Shown piece by piece: positions 21,409 to 32,663 of a stretch of 64,000 nucleotides of DNA. Position numbers and translations under genes: made by a program. Source of the stretch: Prosopocoilus inquinatus. Its lineage: Eukaryota; Arthropoda; Insecta; Coleoptera; Lucanidae. The stretch is from assembly GCA_036172665.1 (NCBI GenBank), contig CM069873.1:32294001-32358000 (forward strand), read 5' to 3'. The notes under the pieces were generated by a model, which had not been told where the DNA came from, ran no database searches, and saw only the letters and a program-made list of their open reading frames with translations. How positions within the stretch are numbered: position 1 is the stretch's first letter; every line of letters starts with the position of its first letter.

Positions 21409-24400
21409 TTAACTGTTTTTAACATGCACAATTTCACTGTCACTACTGCCATTTTCAGGTACTGGAAGAGGACACAACTTCGCTACTGCTCGCTTGAAAT
21501 TGCCTTTATGAGTCTTGACTGTAGCAACTCGAACTACGTTGTCGTCACCGGGATGAAGCTCTACTATTCTTCCAAGGAGCCACTGGGAAGGAGGTAAGTT
21601 ATCCTGTTTGATTATTACCAAACTTCCAATCTTTAGCCCTGGATTTTTGCTCTTCCATTTCTTTCTTTCTTGCAGATGATACAAATATTCTTGTGACCAC
21701 CGCTTCCAAAAACTTTGTACCAACTGTTGCTGTAACTGGAAACGCGACAGCCTGTTTGTTGGTGTGTCCAGCAATTGCGGTTCCGGAATAGCAGTCAATG
21801 GTTTGCCAATCAAGAAATGAGCTGGAGTTAGTGGCTGCAGATCATCAACATCCGATGACAGAGGGTATAAAGGTCTAGAATTTAAAGTTGCTTCTATCTG
21901 TGTTAAGATTGTGTAAAATTCTTCATATGTTAATTTTGTGTCATTAATTACTCTTGATAAATGATGTTTTATGTTTTTTATGTTTGATTCCCAAAGCCCT
22001 CCGAAATGAGGCGAGTTTGGGGGAATAAAATGCCAGGTTATATTTTCATTTGTACAATAATTTGTTATTTCTGTTTTAGAGTTTGAGAAAAATTCATGCA
22101 AGGCAGATAGTTTCTTAGCTGCTCCGATAAAATTTGTTGCATTATCTGAATATAAATGAGCTGGTTTGCCTCTTCGTGATGCAAATCTTCTCAAAGCAGC
22201 AAGGAATGTTTCGCTTGATAAATCTGTCACAAGTTCAAGATGCATAGCTTTAGTAGAAAAGCAGATGAAAAGACAAATGTAGCCCTTTATAGTCTTTGAA
22301 CCTCGACCTTTGCGATCTTTTATATTAAAAGGCCCTGCATAATCTATTCCCGTGATATAAAATGGATTATTAACTGTAACTCTTTCTTTTGGCAAATTTG
22401 CCATTATTTGATCAAAAGATTTTGGTTTAGATTTAAAACATCTGATGCAACCTCGCACTACTGACTTAGCCACACTCATTCCAGATGTAACCCAAAAATG
22501 CTGTCTTACTGTAAATAATAACAATTGTGGACCTGCATGAAGTAATGTTATATGCGTATTTTCAAAAATTAGTTTTGCTAAACGATGTTTTCCCGATAAA
22601 ATCAAAGGATGTTTCTGAGCAAAATCTAAATAAGAGTTTTTTAATCGACCACCGACTCTTAATAAACCTTCAGTATCAATGAACGGAGCAAGGGATAATA
22701 AATTGTGTTTTGGCTTTAAATTTTTATTATTTAGTAATAAATTAATTTCTTGAGGAAAACTGTCTTGTTGTGACAATTTTATTAATTGTTTCATACTGAG
22801 ATCTAATTCTGCAATAGTCAAATATCCGTACGGCCGTTCAGATTTTTTTTTCTTAATGTTTAAGATGAATCGTAAAATGTATGCCATTGTTCTTTTCAAC
22901 CTATTCAAACTAGAAAACCTTTCGAATATCTGAAAATTATTTTCAACAGTAGCTGAGCAAACATTATTTTTAGAATATTTAATTGAAATTGAGAATGCGG
23001 ATGATGGCCAATGATTAGTTGGAAGAGACAACCATGAAGGGCCGTTCCACCACAATTGAGACTTGAGTAAATTTTCAGGAGAAATTCCTCGTGATGTAAG
23101 ATCGGCAGGATTATCTTTTGTGTTTATGTACTTCCAATTACTAATCTGTGTTAATTCTTGAATTTTAGAAATGCGATTTCTTACAAAAATTGGTAATGAA
23201 TGAGATGGAGAGTTAATCCAGTGTAATATTATTTGAGAATCTGACCATAGATGATATGAGCATTCGATAGTGAATGATTTTTGTACTTTGTTAATTAATT
23301 GACTTAACAACAAAGCACTGCACAATTCTAATCTTGGCATAGTTAAACATTTCAGTGGAGCAACCTTTGTCTTTCCGCATAAGAGATTAATTAAAATCTT
23401 TTCTTTTTGATCGATGCTGCGAACGTATACACACGCACCGTATGCGTTTTGTGACGCGTCACAGAAACCATGTAATTCGATTTCTGTAGAATTTTTACAA
23501 ATGACGTGCCTATCTAATTTGAGTTGATTTAATTTTGTTAAATTATTTCTGAATCGTACCCACGTAGCTTTCAAATCGTCTGGAATAGGATCATTCCAAT
23601 CTAATTTAAGAGACCATAGTTTTTGAATAATTATTTTTGAGAAAATAGTGCATGGGCTTAACAAACCTAATGGATCAAAAATCCTTGCTACGTCAGATAA
23701 GATTGATCGTTTATTAATTGATAAAGAATTTTCAAAATTTTTGATTTGAAAACCTAATGTATCAGATTTACTGTACCATTTTATTCCTAAAATTTTTGAA
23801 AACTCATTATCTCCTAAATTTAAAACACTCACAGGTTCATTTTCATTTTGAAACTCTTGCAAGAAAAGCTGACTATTAGAATTCCATTTTCTTAATGGGA
23901 AACATGCTGAATTTAGAATTGATGCAATTTCTTTACATACATTGATTGCAACTGTTTCAGAATCAAAACCTGTTATGAGATCATCAACATAAAAATCATT
24001 TTTTATTATTGAAGATGCGAAAGAAGATTTTGTTTGATATTCATGAGCCAACTGCTTTAAGCATCTTATGGCTAAATACGGAGCAGATCTAGTGCCGTAG
24101 GTAACTGTATTTAAAGTGTAAATGGAAATTGGATCGTCTGAACTAAATCTCCAAACAATATTTTGAAGATGTCTGTCATCAGGATGAATGACGACCTGCC
24201 TATACATTTTTTCTATATCTGCCGAAACTGCAAAAGGATGTTGTCTGAATTTTATGAGTATAGAAAATATTTCATTCTGAATGGGTGGCCCTGTAAATTG
24301 TAAATCATTAACTGACCAACCTGAATCAGAATTCGCTGATCCATCAAAGACTACTCTTAGTTTAGTAGTCAAACTTTCTTGTCTAAAAACACCATGATGT

Positions 24401-25119
24401 GGCAAAAAATATGCTGTATTGGAAGGAATTAAATTTACTTGAGACATGTGGTTTAAATCTATGTATTCTTTTATGAATTGAGAATATTGAAATTTTAGAT
24501 TAGAATCGTATGAAAATTTACGTTCTAATTGTTGTTGACGTTTAATTGATAATGGTTTTGAGTTACCTAAATTAGAAGCAGAATGTTTTAGTGGTATTCG
24601 AACAATGAACCGTCCTTCTTCATTTCTAGAAAACGTTTCTAGGAAATGTTTTTCGCAATAAACATCATCGGAAGACATAGAATGCTCGTTATTAATTTCC
24701 TCTATCTCCCAAAATTTCTGCAATTCAGAATCAAGATTGCTGTGAGTTTTAGAAAAATTGCAATGAATTTTTGAAATGGATTCTGAGATGGTACCTGATA
24801 TAATCCAACCGAATTCTGTGTTTTGAAGAACTGGCATATTCTTACCCAACTGAATTCTTTGATGATGAAGAATATTCCAAAAAATACCTGCACCAATAAG
24901 TACATCTATTTCACTAGGCTCGGTGAATTGAGGATCTGCCAATTGAATGTTGGCTGGAATATTCCATGAGCTGGTGTTGATAGTGAATGAAGGCAAATTA
25001 CCTGTAATTGTGGGCAAAATAAAACAACAAAGATTAGTAGAAAATTCATAATTGAGTGAATATATCACAATGTTGCATTTTTTTTTTAATGACTGATGAA
25101 ACGCCATTGATTCCTCCAA
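21409..25119 (-). CDS. pol: BEL/Pao pol polyprotein
   Basis: The open frame is 1236 codons long and overlaps gag by 74 bp in another frame. The real translation probably enters from gag, so its first ATG (MEESMAFHQ) is likely meaningless. In order: the rest of the aspartic protease; reverse transcriptase with VSADIEKMYRQV and the catalytic FYVDDLITG; RNase H with GFCDASQNAYGA; the integrase zinc-binding region (H..H then GCIRCF); the DDE core with TGIDYAGPF, YSDNATNFIGA and PHFGGLWES; and a C-terminal DUF5641-like region (TPAHFLIGKPL, then a basic domain). I see no internal stop. The only visible defect is at the gag junction. Confidence 0.95.
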   Translation of the reverse strand: MEESMAFHQSLKKKCNIVIYSLNYEFSTNLCCFILPTITGNLPSFTINTSSWNIPANIQLADPQFTEPSEIDVLIGAGIFWNILHHQRIQLGKNMPVLQNTEFGWIISGTISESISKIHCNFSKTHSNLDSELQKFWEIEEINNEHSMSSDDVYCEKHFLETFSRNEEGRFIVRIPLKHSASNLGNSKPLSIKRQQQLERKFSYDSNLKFQYSQFIKEYIDLNHMSQVNLIPSNTAYFLPHHGVFRQESLTTKLRVVFDGSANSDSGWSVNDLQFTGPPIQNEIFSILIKFRQHPFAVSADIEKMYRQVVIHPDDRHLQNIVWRFSSDDPISIYTLNTVTYGTRSAPYLAIRCLKQLAHEYQTKSSFASSIIKNDFYVDDLITGFDSETVAINVCKEIASILNSACFPLRKWNSNSQLFLQEFQNENEPVSVLNLGDNEFSKILGIKWYSKSDTLGFQIKNFENSLSINKRSILSDVARIFDPLGLLSPCTIFSKIIIQKLWSLKLDWNDPIPDDLKATWVRFRNNLTKLNQLKLDRHVICKNSTEIELHGFCDASQNAYGACVYVRSIDQKEKILINLLCGKTKVAPLKCLTMPRLELCSALLLSQLINKVQKSFTIECSYHLWSDSQIILHWINSPSHSLPIFVRNRISKIQELTQISNWKYINTKDNPADLTSRGISPENLLKSQLWWNGPSWLSLPTNHWPSSAFSISIKYSKNNVCSATVENNFQIFERFSSLNRLKRTMAYILRFILNIKKKKSERPYGYLTIAELDLSMKQLIKLSQQDSFPQEINLLLNNKNLKPKHNLLSLAPFIDTEGLLRVGGRLKNSYLDFAQKHPLILSGKHRLAKLIFENTHITLLHAGPQLLLFTVRQHFWVTSGMSVAKSVVRGCIRCFKSKPKSFDQIMANLPKERVTVNNPFYITGIDYAGPFNIKDRKGRGSKTIKGYICLFICFSTKAMHLELVTDLSSETFLAALRRFASRRGKPAHLYSDNATNFIGAAKKLSALHEFFSNSKTEITNYCTNENITWHFIPPNSPHFGGLWESNIKNIKHHLSRVINDTKLTYEEFYTILTQIEATLNSRPLYPLSSDVDDLQPLTPAHFLIGKPLTAIPEPQLLDTPTNRLSRFQLQQQLVQSFWKRWSQEYLYHLQERKKWKSKNPGLKIGSLVIIKQDNLPPSQWLLGRIVELHPGDDNVVRVATVKTHKGNFKRAVAKLCPLPVPENGSSDSEIVHVKNS

Positions 25120-26599
25120 TGGTCATGTTTGTTGAATGTTCTTCTAATCCTAACTTTTTGCAAAATTTTGAAGTAAGAAAATTTGACTGAGAACCACAGT
25201 CAAGTAAAGCTTTTGCAGTATGAATGTTGCCAAAAACATCTGGAACTAAAATTGATACAGTGGAAAGCAGAACATGTTGATTAGGATAATGACTTGTGAA
25301 ACTAACTTGTGGCGAAATTGTTGTTGATGCATTTGGATGAATTGTTTTTGATGTAATTGGTTCACGTGTATATAATAATTCTGGATGAAGTAAAGTGTTA
25401 TGTTTAGCTTTGCACTTTTTACAAAATCCAGATCTGCAGTTTTTAGTTGTGTGGCCTGAACGTAAACAGTTATTACAAAGATTCAGCTGCTTTACTGTTT
25501 TTAATTTATCTGACAAATTTAATTTTAAGAATTTTTCACAATAATAAATTAAATGTGCCCCATTACATACAGGACATTTCACATTTGAGGATATTAACGA
25601 AACTTGTTTGATATTATTATGTAACTGTTTATGTTCTTTGGCATTTTTATTATGATTGATTTCAAGTGTTTCTAGAAAATCTGCTCTTGAATTCAAAAAA
25701 CTCTTGAATTCAGAAAGTGTTGGGAAATTATTGCCTGTTTTAACTTTTTCCCATTCCCGAACAGTAAATTTGTCTAATTTTGACGTAATTAAAAATATCA
25801 ACAAAGTGTCCCAATGTTCTGTTGGTTGTTCTAGTGTTTGAAGAGCTCTTAAATGTTTAAAAATGGTATCTATCAAGTCTCTTATTCCTCTTGAGGACTC
25901 CTTTGTAAGTGAATTTAATTCAAACAGAGATTTGATGTGATTATTAATTAACAATCTGATGTTATTATACCTATTGCAAAGTAGTTCCCATGCGATTATG
26001 TAATTTTCGGATGAGAATTCTAGAGACTGTATAACCTTTAGTGCGTCACCTTCTAGTGAAGCACGTAAATAATGATACTTCTGAACATTGTCAATTGATT
26101 TGTTTGAATTAATTAGTGACTCAAAAGTATCTTTGAATTCCAACCAATTATCATATGCACCGTTAAATTTTGCAAGTTTAATTGTTGGAAGTTTAATGTT
26201 GTGAGAAATACCGTTTTGTTTTGAGGAATCTGATATGCCAGTGATACTGTCGCTTTGAATTTGGATGACAGGTGTGCAGACTTGCTTTAAAATAAATTTT
26301 GCGTCTGTGATTGCGGATGAATGCTTTTCAGTGAAATCTTCTCTCTCTAAATATTGCCTTTCTAAGTCATCTTCATCGCAAATATATTCTATTTTACTCT
26401 GAGTTTCATCAAATTCCTCAAACAACGATGCAAACTTGCTACTACGATCTTGCAATTCAATGATTGTTTTTTCTGCTAAAACTTGATCACTTGCATATGC
26501 ATCTTGAACTGTGCGTAAATATTTTATAAAATTTGTTAGTTTGTATTTAATAGTACCTCGTTTACGCACAAGTTTTTCAGTAGATGTGACGTCTTGCAT
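25046..26599 (-). CDS. gag: BEL/Pao gag with start of protease
   Basis: The 517-residue frame contains a DUF1759-type capsid region (KFNGAYDNWLEFKDTFESL), CCHC-like zinc knuckles (CPVCNGAHLIYYC; CNNCLRSGHTTKNC; CKKCKAKHNTLLH) and the aspartic protease active site as ALLDCGSQSNF. The protease continues in the pol frame. The switch lies at a run of ten A on the minus strand (25078-25087), where a nine-base run would keep one frame. BEL elements normally have a single gag-pol frame, so this is probably a one-base slip in the genome or assembly. Confidence 0.93.
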   Translation of the reverse strand: MQDVTSTEKLVRKRGTIKYKLTNFIKYLRTVQDAYASDQVLAEKTIIELQDRSSKFASLFEEFDETQSKIEYICDEDDLERQYLEREDFTEKHSSAITDAKFILKQVCTPVIQIQSDSITGISDSSKQNGISHNIKLPTIKLAKFNGAYDNWLEFKDTFESLINSNKSIDNVQKYHYLRASLEGDALKVIQSLEFSSENYIIAWELLCNRYNNIRLLINNHIKSLFELNSLTKESSRGIRDLIDTIFKHLRALQTLEQPTEHWDTLLIFLITSKLDKFTVREWEKVKTGNNFPTLSEFKSFLNSRADFLETLEINHNKNAKEHKQLHNNIKQVSLISSNVKCPVCNGAHLIYYCEKFLKLNLSDKLKTVKQLNLCNNCLRSGHTTKNCRSGFCKKCKAKHNTLLHPELLYTREPITSKTIHPNASTTISPQVSFTSHYPNQHVLLSTVSILVPDVFGNIHTAKALLDCGSQSNFLTSKFCKKLGLEEHSTNMTIGGINGVSSVIKKKMQHCDIFTQL

Positions 26600-26869
26600 G
26601 ACTTTTCAAATTCAGAAAACTATGAATTGAATTATTGTAACCTAGTTACAAAGAAATTGTGTTAATGTGTAAAAATATTTGTCAAAATATTTTCTTTTGC
26701 AAATAAATGTATAAAAGTATGAATGTGTTTTATAAATGTGTACTACCTTAACACAGATAGCAGCCTACAAATTCTAGAACTGTTCTAGAGCCTTATCTGT
26801 AGTCCTGAACGATAGTTTTCTATGCGGTGTTTCTCTTCTTCGCTGATGCGCTTAGTTCTTGTAAATCTT

Positions 26870-26890
26870 GAATCCGGCTCGATCGGACCA
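26870..26890 (-). other. BEL primer-binding site (tRNA 3' end complement)
   Basis: The minus strand reads TGGTCCGATCGAGCCGGATTC, 9 nt after the 5' LTR. Its complement ends in GGACCA preceded by GAATCCGGCTCGATC, the form of a tRNA T-arm, acceptor strand and CCA tail. It may be a tRNA-Tyr-like primer, but the isoacceptor is uncertain. Confidence 0.85.
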
Positions 26891-26899
26891 AAAATAATA

Positions 26900-27069
26900 T
26901 GTTGATTCGATATAGTGGACTGTATTTCTTTGTGTTTGTTTGCAGAAAAATTTCGCTGGTACAATTACCTTTTTTTTATATGAAAGTTTTTTATTTTATA
27001 TTGCAATTGTTTTTTTTTTTTTACAAGTGTATGTGATTCATTAAAATGAACGTAAAAATCGTGTTAACA
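26900..27069 (-). repeat. BEL 5' LTR
   Basis: 170 bp, apparently identical to the 3' LTR. On the minus strand it contains AATAAA-like sequence, so transcripts of the adjacent zinc-finger gene, which run in the same direction, could be polyadenylated here. Confidence 0.95.
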
Positions 27070-27110
27070 TTACCTATATTTTTTGTTCCAATAAATATTG
27101 CACATATTTC

Positions 27111-30100
27111 CTAAGCTAAGTGTTTAAATTGCTTATGAAATCTTAGTTGTCTGTGGCTAGCACATTTGCATTTGCATATGTTACATTTATAGGGCTGTCG
27201 TCCAGTGTGATCTTTCTCGATATGTTGCATCAAAAGTCTAACTTGCGTGCACTGATAATCACAGTCGTAACACTTGTAAGGTTTCGTCTCACTATGAATG
27301 TACATGTGACTCTTTAGATTGCTGGCCCTGACGCATTTGTAGGAACAAACAGGACACTGAAACGGTTTCTCGTCCGAATGTTTAAATTGTTTGTGAGAAT
27401 TTAACAAAGCCGAACTGGAACCTTTGTATTCGCACGTATCACACTTGTAAGGTTTCTCGTTTGAATGTTTGTACTGCTTATGTGATTTCAAACAGTAGGA
27501 TGTTGTACCTTCGTAAGGACACTCATCGCACTTGAAACATTTTTCACCAGAATGTTTGTACCTCGTATGAGACTTCAAGCAATATGGAGTAGCCCCCTCG
27601 TAATTACACAGTGCACATTTGAATTTCTTCTCTGAGTAATGCTTGTATTTCTTGTGAGATTTTAAACAGAGTGAAGTCGCTCCTTTATAACCGCATAAGT
27701 CACATTGGAAAGGTTTCTCGTTAGAATGTTTATATTGTTTATGTGATTTTAGGCAGTAAGATGTTGCGCCTTCGTATTCACACAAGTCACATTTGTATTG
27801 TTTCACGGTGTCATGTTTGTATTTTTTGTGTGACTTTAAACAGTACGGTGTTGTACCTTCATATGAGCATAAATCGCACTTGTATTGCTTCTCGTTAGAA
27901 TGCTTGAATTTCTTATGCGAATTTAATTGAGATGAACTCGTACATCGGTATTCACAAAAATCGCACTTGTGTGGCTTCTCACTTGAATGCTTGTAGTTTT
28001 GATGAGATTTTAAGCAGTAAGAAGTCGTTCCTTGATAATCGCACAAGTCACATTTGTATTTCTTTTCGTTTGAGTGCTTGAATTTTTTGTGCGATTTAAG
28101 CAAACTAGAGCTGGTCCCTCTGTATTCGCATAAGTCGCATTTGTAGGGTTTCTCACCAAAATGATTATATCTGTGTTTCGTTAATTGAGACGCAGTTGTG
28201 CACTTGTATTCACATAAATCGCACTCGTACTTCTTGCTCTCGTTAGAGTGTTTAAATTGTTTGTGGGAATTTAACAGAGCGTTACTTGCGCCTTTATAGT
28301 CACATAAGTCACATTTGTAGGGCTTTTCGTTGGAATGCCTGTATTTTTTGTGCGATTTCAAACAAAGCGATGTAGTACCTCGGTAATCGCACATGTCACA
28401 TTTAAATGGTTTCTCACCAGAATGCCTATATTGCTTATGTGATTTAAGACATACCGCTGTGGTTCCTTTGTAATCACACAAATCACATTGGTAAGGCTTT
28501 TCAGTCGAGTGCTTAAACCTGACGTGCGATTTTAATTGGTACGAGGTCGTGCTTTTGTACTCACACAGCTCACATTTATACGGCTTTTCATTCGAGTGCT
28601 TGTATTTTTTATGCGAATTCAAGCAATAAGAGGTCGTACCTTCATATTCGCACATTTCACACTTGAATTTACAATCACCGGAATGTTTGAATTTTTTATG
28701 CGACTTTAACAAGGACGAGCTCGCACCTTTATATTCACATAAGTCACACGCGAAAGGTTTCTCAGTTGAATGTTTATATTGCTTGTGCGATTTGAGGCAG
28801 TATGGGGTTGTCCCCTCGTAATCGCAGAGATCACATTTATATTCCTTCTCGTTTGAATGCCTGAATTTTTTATGCGAGTTTAGCTGAGATGAACTCGTCG
28901 CTTTATAATCACACAAATCACACTTGTATGGTTTCTCACCAGTGTGCTTGTGTTTTCTGTGAGATGCCAAACAATAAAACGTTGTGCCCTTATACTCACA
29001 TTGGTCGCACTTAAATTCTTTCACGGTAGAATGCTTGAATTTAAAATGCGAATTCAGGAGGGTAGTGCTGGTGCCTCGATAATCACATAAATTACATTTG
29101 TACGGCTTTATATTTAGATGTTTGTATTTATGTTTGTGTAGTTGAGATGACGAAACACATTTGTATTCACACATGTTACACTGATACGGTTTCTCACTAC
29201 TGTGCTTATGTCTTACATGAGATTTTAAACAATACGAGGTCGTGCCTTTATACTCACATAAATCGCATTTGTATTGTTTTTCCTTTGTATGTTTATACAT
29301 TATATGTGATTTTAAACATAAGTTCGTGGCTCCCCTATACTCACACAAGTCACATTTATAAGCCTTTACAAGTGTATGCTTGTATTGCTTGTGTGATTTT
29401 AATTGTGATGCCGTCGTCGCTCTGTAATCACAAAAGGTGCATCTGTACGGTTTCTCTTTGGAATGTTTAAATTTCCTGTGCGATTTTAACTGACACGAGG
29501 TCGTGCTTCTAAACTCACATATGTCACATTTGTATGGCTTTTCATCGCTGTGCTTAAATTTATTGTGTGATTTCAAACAAGCTGCAGTCATGCCCTTATA
29601 CTCACACAGAGTACATTCGTATTGTTTCTCGCCTGAATGTTTGTATCTTTTATGAGATGCTAAACAATTATAACTAGTCGCTCTATAATCGCAGAAATCA
29701 CAGTGGAATCTTCTAGCTTTCAGAAGCCTGTGTTTCACTTTAATGTGGTATCTAAATTTTCCTCGGTGATCAGTGTCAAAACCACACAAAGGACAGTTGT
29801 ATCTAAAAGAAAGAAATAATAATAATAATAGCATCTTTATTGCAGCCAAACGAAAGAAAAAAATTAGTTATTTTTTCGATGCAATAAGTACCTATTGACT
29901 TACCTGATTAAAATATTTTCATTGGCTTCAGTGAAGATTTGTTTAATATCAGTTAATTCTGACTCTACATGATCCTCTCTCATTTGTTGTGTCCTTTCTA
30001 TGAACAAAGGCTCAGCTTTTATACAAGTTCCATTCCAATTCTCGAAAGTACTTTCGCAGTTTAATTCAACCTCGGGTTCTAATTCGCCATGAATTACATT

Positions 30101-30437
30101 AAATGCATCAGTTCTTTCCACATTATTTATAAGTTCGGGTTCATCGTGTTCTGCAATGCAAATATGATCACCGTCTTCCGATGGTATGTTAATATCAACT
30201 GGTATTTCTTCGTCTAGATTGTTAACCCCACCTAAAGGCTCGGCTTTTACATTGCCAATGTTGTACGTTCCATTACAATCATCACAAGGGTTTCGACCAT
30301 TTTCTTCTTCTGGTTCTTTTTTAATGTAAATAACGTTTTCATCTTCAGGTTCAGTTTTGACAACGAGGTCTTGAACGAAATTGTTTGCTTCAACCATCAT
30401 CATCTCAAATAATTCGTTGGTTTCGTGGTCGATAAAT
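27111..30437 (-). CDS. 31-finger C2H2 zinc-finger protein
   Basis: Two coding exons are clear: 30437-29904 and 29802-27111, joined by a 101-bp GT-AG intron with matching phase. From the ATG at 30403 the protein is 1063 residues. The frame stays open to an acceptor at 30438, so another coding exon may exist upstream. The N-terminal part (about 165 residues) is acidic and carries four psi-K-x-E sumoylation motifs (K16 VKTE, K28 IKKE, K53 VKAE, K129 IKAE). The rest is 31 consecutive C2H2 fingers with 28-residue spacing. Many have the unusual pattern CDLCEYxGTTSYCLKSHKxYKH, with an extra Cys inside the finger. There is no ZAD, BTB or SCAN domain. It is probably a nuclear DNA-binding regulator. 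The orthologue is not identifiable by eye. Confidence 0.92.
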
Positions 30438-30440
30438 CTG

Positions 30441-32663
30441 AAAAAATATAATATACATAAATATTTTTTTTTATAAATATTAACACTGTTAAATAAAATT
30501 AAATAATTTTTATTAAGTGTTTAAAATTTTGCAAAATTAATTGGTATTAATTAATATGTAATTATCAAGCACTATAATACATAGTAATTTATTTACAATG
30601 CTGACTTTCTGATATATGTACCTGTAACAGCTACATGTTGGAGATTTTTTTTAATAAAACAGGAGAGTTTAAGAAAAATAATGTAGTAACAAAGATCAAA
30701 TAAAAAGTAGGATTTATTTATCATTAATCATGTGGTATATCTTAACAAATAAAATAAAATAAAAAAGAAATTAATTTACAAATTAAATATTAATGTTAAA
30801 TGTTACACTTTCACAAATAAAATTAATACTTGTTAGTACAAGCAGAACAAAATAGAATGCTAATGTAATTAAGTAAGTAAGTAAATTAAATCAATCAATG
30901 CACAAAAACCAAAAACATGATAATTTTTATCTTCGGTTGCTTACTTTAATATAAGAATAAAACTAATTTATTTTTTTTAAGTACACACAGAGAAAAAATA
31001 TAAAAATGTACACAAAAATGTATACTCAAAAGTAATTGTTGACCTGTAACAGTTTTAACAGTTATAAATTTGATTTTAAGTAAATATCTTCATTTAAATT
31101 TACATAAAACAAAGCCAAAAATCAGTTCCAATTTATTTACTTATTTTTCGGTAGAATATCTTACGTACAAAACAGAACATATATAAGTCATCTTGTATAC
31201 AAATTTTTAGTTTGCAAGCAATCCTTTACTGAAATCACCATCAATGAATCTGTTAATTGTATTAAATTGTTTGAAACTTTTTGGTTGTCTTCGATAGTGT
31301 TAGTTTCAATCGGGCATAAAAGGTCATGTCTAGAAAACTGTATAATAAATGCACAAAAAACTCCTATTTTTTTTTAATAATGAATAACTACAAGGCTTCT
31401 TAGGACTTAAAATTGTATTACAGACTGCTATATATCAAAAATAAATGTAGGTTTACCTGATACAATTATTTCCTATGAAAAATGAATAATCAAAGCATAC
31501 AAATAACACAAACTTTTCATTTTATCTAAACGCAAAAATAACTCATTCAACTTAATTACAAAAAAAAATTAAAAAATTAATGACATAATAGTTTTGATAT
31601 ATGTCAATAAGAGGAAACAATTATAAATATAATTCAATTTTGCAAACAAAAACGATGTTTAGGATAAAAAATTAAACATATACAAAGTGAAAATGTATAA
31701 AAGACATAACCGCACAAAAAGAAAAACAACAAAAGGAAGAACATCAATAACTACAAAAAAAAAGTAAGAATACATTTTCAGGTTATGACTATTATAACAA
31801 ACAATGAAGAAAATATGTACAGACGCCGCACCTACTCCTAATCCCTAATTCTAATAAGAAACATCTTGAAGAAAGAATACTTACTAAACGAACTTAATTT
31901 ATGGAAACTGGGCCGTCTTATTAATACTTTTGTTGCTAGGCATAAAATGGCACAAGATTAAATTAAACCCAACAATAAATTAAGAAAATAAAACATTCCA
32001 ACTATATTGCACAAATTACACTTAACAGACAGGAACTAAATAAGAATAATGTAACATAAAACAGAGTTTAATTTTAACAGTTTCAACGTCAACACTCGCC
32101 AGCATTATACGCTAACAACCATCGCCGTTAATACTAGGTTAGCTTAGCCACTTTTTGGTGAAAACTATTTATGTACAATAAAAACAAATTCTATGCATTC
32201 TTAGAGCAATACATATGAAAGTTTGTCTCAACTTTATAGGCGTATTAACTTTAAAAATCATTTAGAATGCGACCAATATGGAAAAAATTTCTTTGAAAAG
32301 TAAAAGAAAAACTATAAGAAAACAGCAGGCTCAATACCTACATATTGAACATTCAGTACTAAAGTGAAACATGAAAGTAGAATGTAATACATTGCTGAGG
32401 TGTGATACTTAACTAAAAAATATTTTGAATTTGCAGCATAAACTTATTTTTTGGTAAAACTAGGTATTATTATTATTTTCAGAAATACCTACCTACTTGA
32501 ATTATTAAAACATGCACCTGTAAAATCAAATTATTACAAAAATAACAATTAAAATGCAATGAAATATAAAATAATAAATAAATATTATAATTAAAATTGT
32601 ATAGTTTGTTATATAGGATGTTTCCAAAAAATATAAATATTTCAATAATGTGACATACATGTA
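30441..32663. other. Very AT-rich; presumed 5' intron or upstream region of the zinc-finger gene
   Basis: No confident exon. A small GC-richer patch at about 32090-32160 (minus strand) holds a short ATG frame and could belong to the first exon or promoter, but nothing decides this. Confidence 0.4.

Larger units (their letters stand above)
21138..27069 (-). mobile_element. BEL/Pao LTR retrotransposon, about 5.9 kb
   Basis: Two 170-bp LTRs beginning TG and ending CA (plus-strand reading) flank gag and pol genes on the minus strand. The 5-bp target duplication is TTACC (21133-21137 and 27070-27074). I see no difference between the two LTRs, which indicates a recent insertion. Pol order is protease, reverse transcriptase, RNase H, integrase, the Pao/BEL order. 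No envelope gene is present. Confidence 0.96.

Noticed and set aside
29147..29470. Plus-strand open frame inside the zinc-finger exon
   Set aside because: It is an antisense shadow caused by the regular finger codons.
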